Below, piece by piece: positions 23,176 to 23,340 of a stretch of DNA of 23,340 bases. The DNA lies in contig CAYVGO010000036.1 of the NCBI GenBank assembly GCA_964450725.1, positions 1 through 23,340 of the forward strand. The letters are read 5' to 3'. Within the stretch, counting starts at the first letter, position 1. Each line of letters opens with the position of its first letter. Position numbers and translations under genes: made by a program. Origin of the DNA: CAYVGO01 sp964450725. GTDB taxonomy: Bacteria > Bacteroidota > Bacteroidia > Bacteroidales > UBA932. Below the pieces are notes generated by a model. That model made no database searches. It worked only from the letters and a program-made list of their open reading frames with translations, and was not told where the DNA came from.

Positions 23176-23340
23176 TAGGACGTCCTCCCTTTTTGGTAGG
23201 ATGACCTCCTCAGAACGTAGGACGTCCTCCCTTTTTGGTAGGATGACCTCCTCAGACCGTAGGACGTCCTCCCTTTTTGGTAGGATGACCTCCTCAGAAC
23301 GTAGGACGTCCTCCCTTTTTGGTAGGATGACCTCCTCAGA
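23176..23340. repeat. Homogenised 42-bp A/B repeat at the right edge
   Basis: Units 18-25 alternate between TAGGACGTCCTCCC (then TTTTTGG) and TAGGATGACCTCC (then TCAGAACG), four times. Only one base differs between copies (ACCG instead of AACG near 23257). The repeat runs out of the window. Confidence 0.92.

Larger units (their letters stand above)
22819..23340. repeat. Tandem array of 21-bp units centred on AGG-N4-CCT palindromes (at least 25 units)
   Basis: Units start at 22819, 22840, 22861 and so on every 21 bp to 23323, with no insertion or deletion; unit 25 is cut by the window edge. Type A units begin TAGGACGTCCT, which contains the perfect palindrome AGGACGTCCT; unit 2 extends it to ATAGGACGTCCTAT. 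Type B units read TAGGAAATCCTCC, TAGGATGACCTCC or TAGGAGGACCTCCT. Four units (6, 7, 14, 15) have lost the left arm (TCCGATAACCTCC, CCCGACAACCTCC). The rest of each unit is CTTTTTG, CTTCAGAG, CTCAGAACG or similar. The last 42-bp pair has 22 G/C of 42, clearly richer than nearby genes. A degenerate unit (14 of 21 matches to a type A unit) may precede it at 22798. No gene was found in this stretch. Function is unknown. Confidence 0.95.

Noticed and set aside
22819..23340. CRISPR array
   Set aside because: Units are directly adjacent, 21 bp, and there are no unique spacers between repeats. No cas genes are in the window.

Overview
The window looks like chromosomal DNA of a low-GC member of the Bacteroidota, most likely Bacteroidales-like. 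Three things support this. Type IX secretion (T9SS) genes lie in the order porP-gldK-gldL-gldM-gldN. Several promoters fit the Bacteroidota pattern TTG-N17-23-TAnnTTTG. The genes are AT-rich and mostly lack strong Shine-Dalgarno sites. No rRNA, tRNA, transposase, phage gene or CRISPR array was found. Names come from sequence motifs and memory of the families; no database search was run.

Left part (1-11213), all on the minus strand. In transcription order: topA (DNA topoisomerase I), a degenerate arginase/formimidoylglutamase-fold protein, a PorP/SprF outer-membrane protein, gldK, gldL, gldM, gldN (the T9SS/gliding core: outer-membrane lipoprotein ring plus inner-membrane proton-driven motor), and a membrane zinc metallopeptidase of the YugP type. 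A hairpin terminator at 756-796 closes this group. It is followed by an rRNA 2'-O-methyltransferase (rlmB type) cut by the left window edge. A good promoter sits just upstream of porP, so the T9SS genes can be expressed apart from topA.

Middle part (11214-16715), plus strand. aspC-type aminotransferase, then serC and serA (serine synthesis from 3-phosphoglycerate; serA lacks the usual His/Glu catalytic pair and has a lysine in its place), closed by a hairpin terminator. Next is a tight three-gene set: a LemA lipoprotein and two TPM-domain proteins, the second membrane-anchored with a glycine-rich tail.

Right part (16716-22724), plus strand. A 1152-residue predicted outer-membrane beta-barrel protein of unknown function with its own consensus promoter. 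Then comes a BlaI-type repressor and a BlaR1/M56-type membrane metallopeptidase, whose extracytoplasmic part carries two near-identical TonB-receptor-plug-like repeats and a TonB C-terminal domain. A strong hairpin terminator follows.

Right edge (22819-23340). At least 25 contiguous 21-bp units run with no indel, most centred on a palindrome of the type AGG-N4-CCT (commonest AGGACGTCCT). Eight units are duplicated exactly (168 bp), and the last eight form a 42-bp alternating repeat. The array is GC-richer than its surroundings, has no convincing coding role, and continues past the window. It is the least explained element here.
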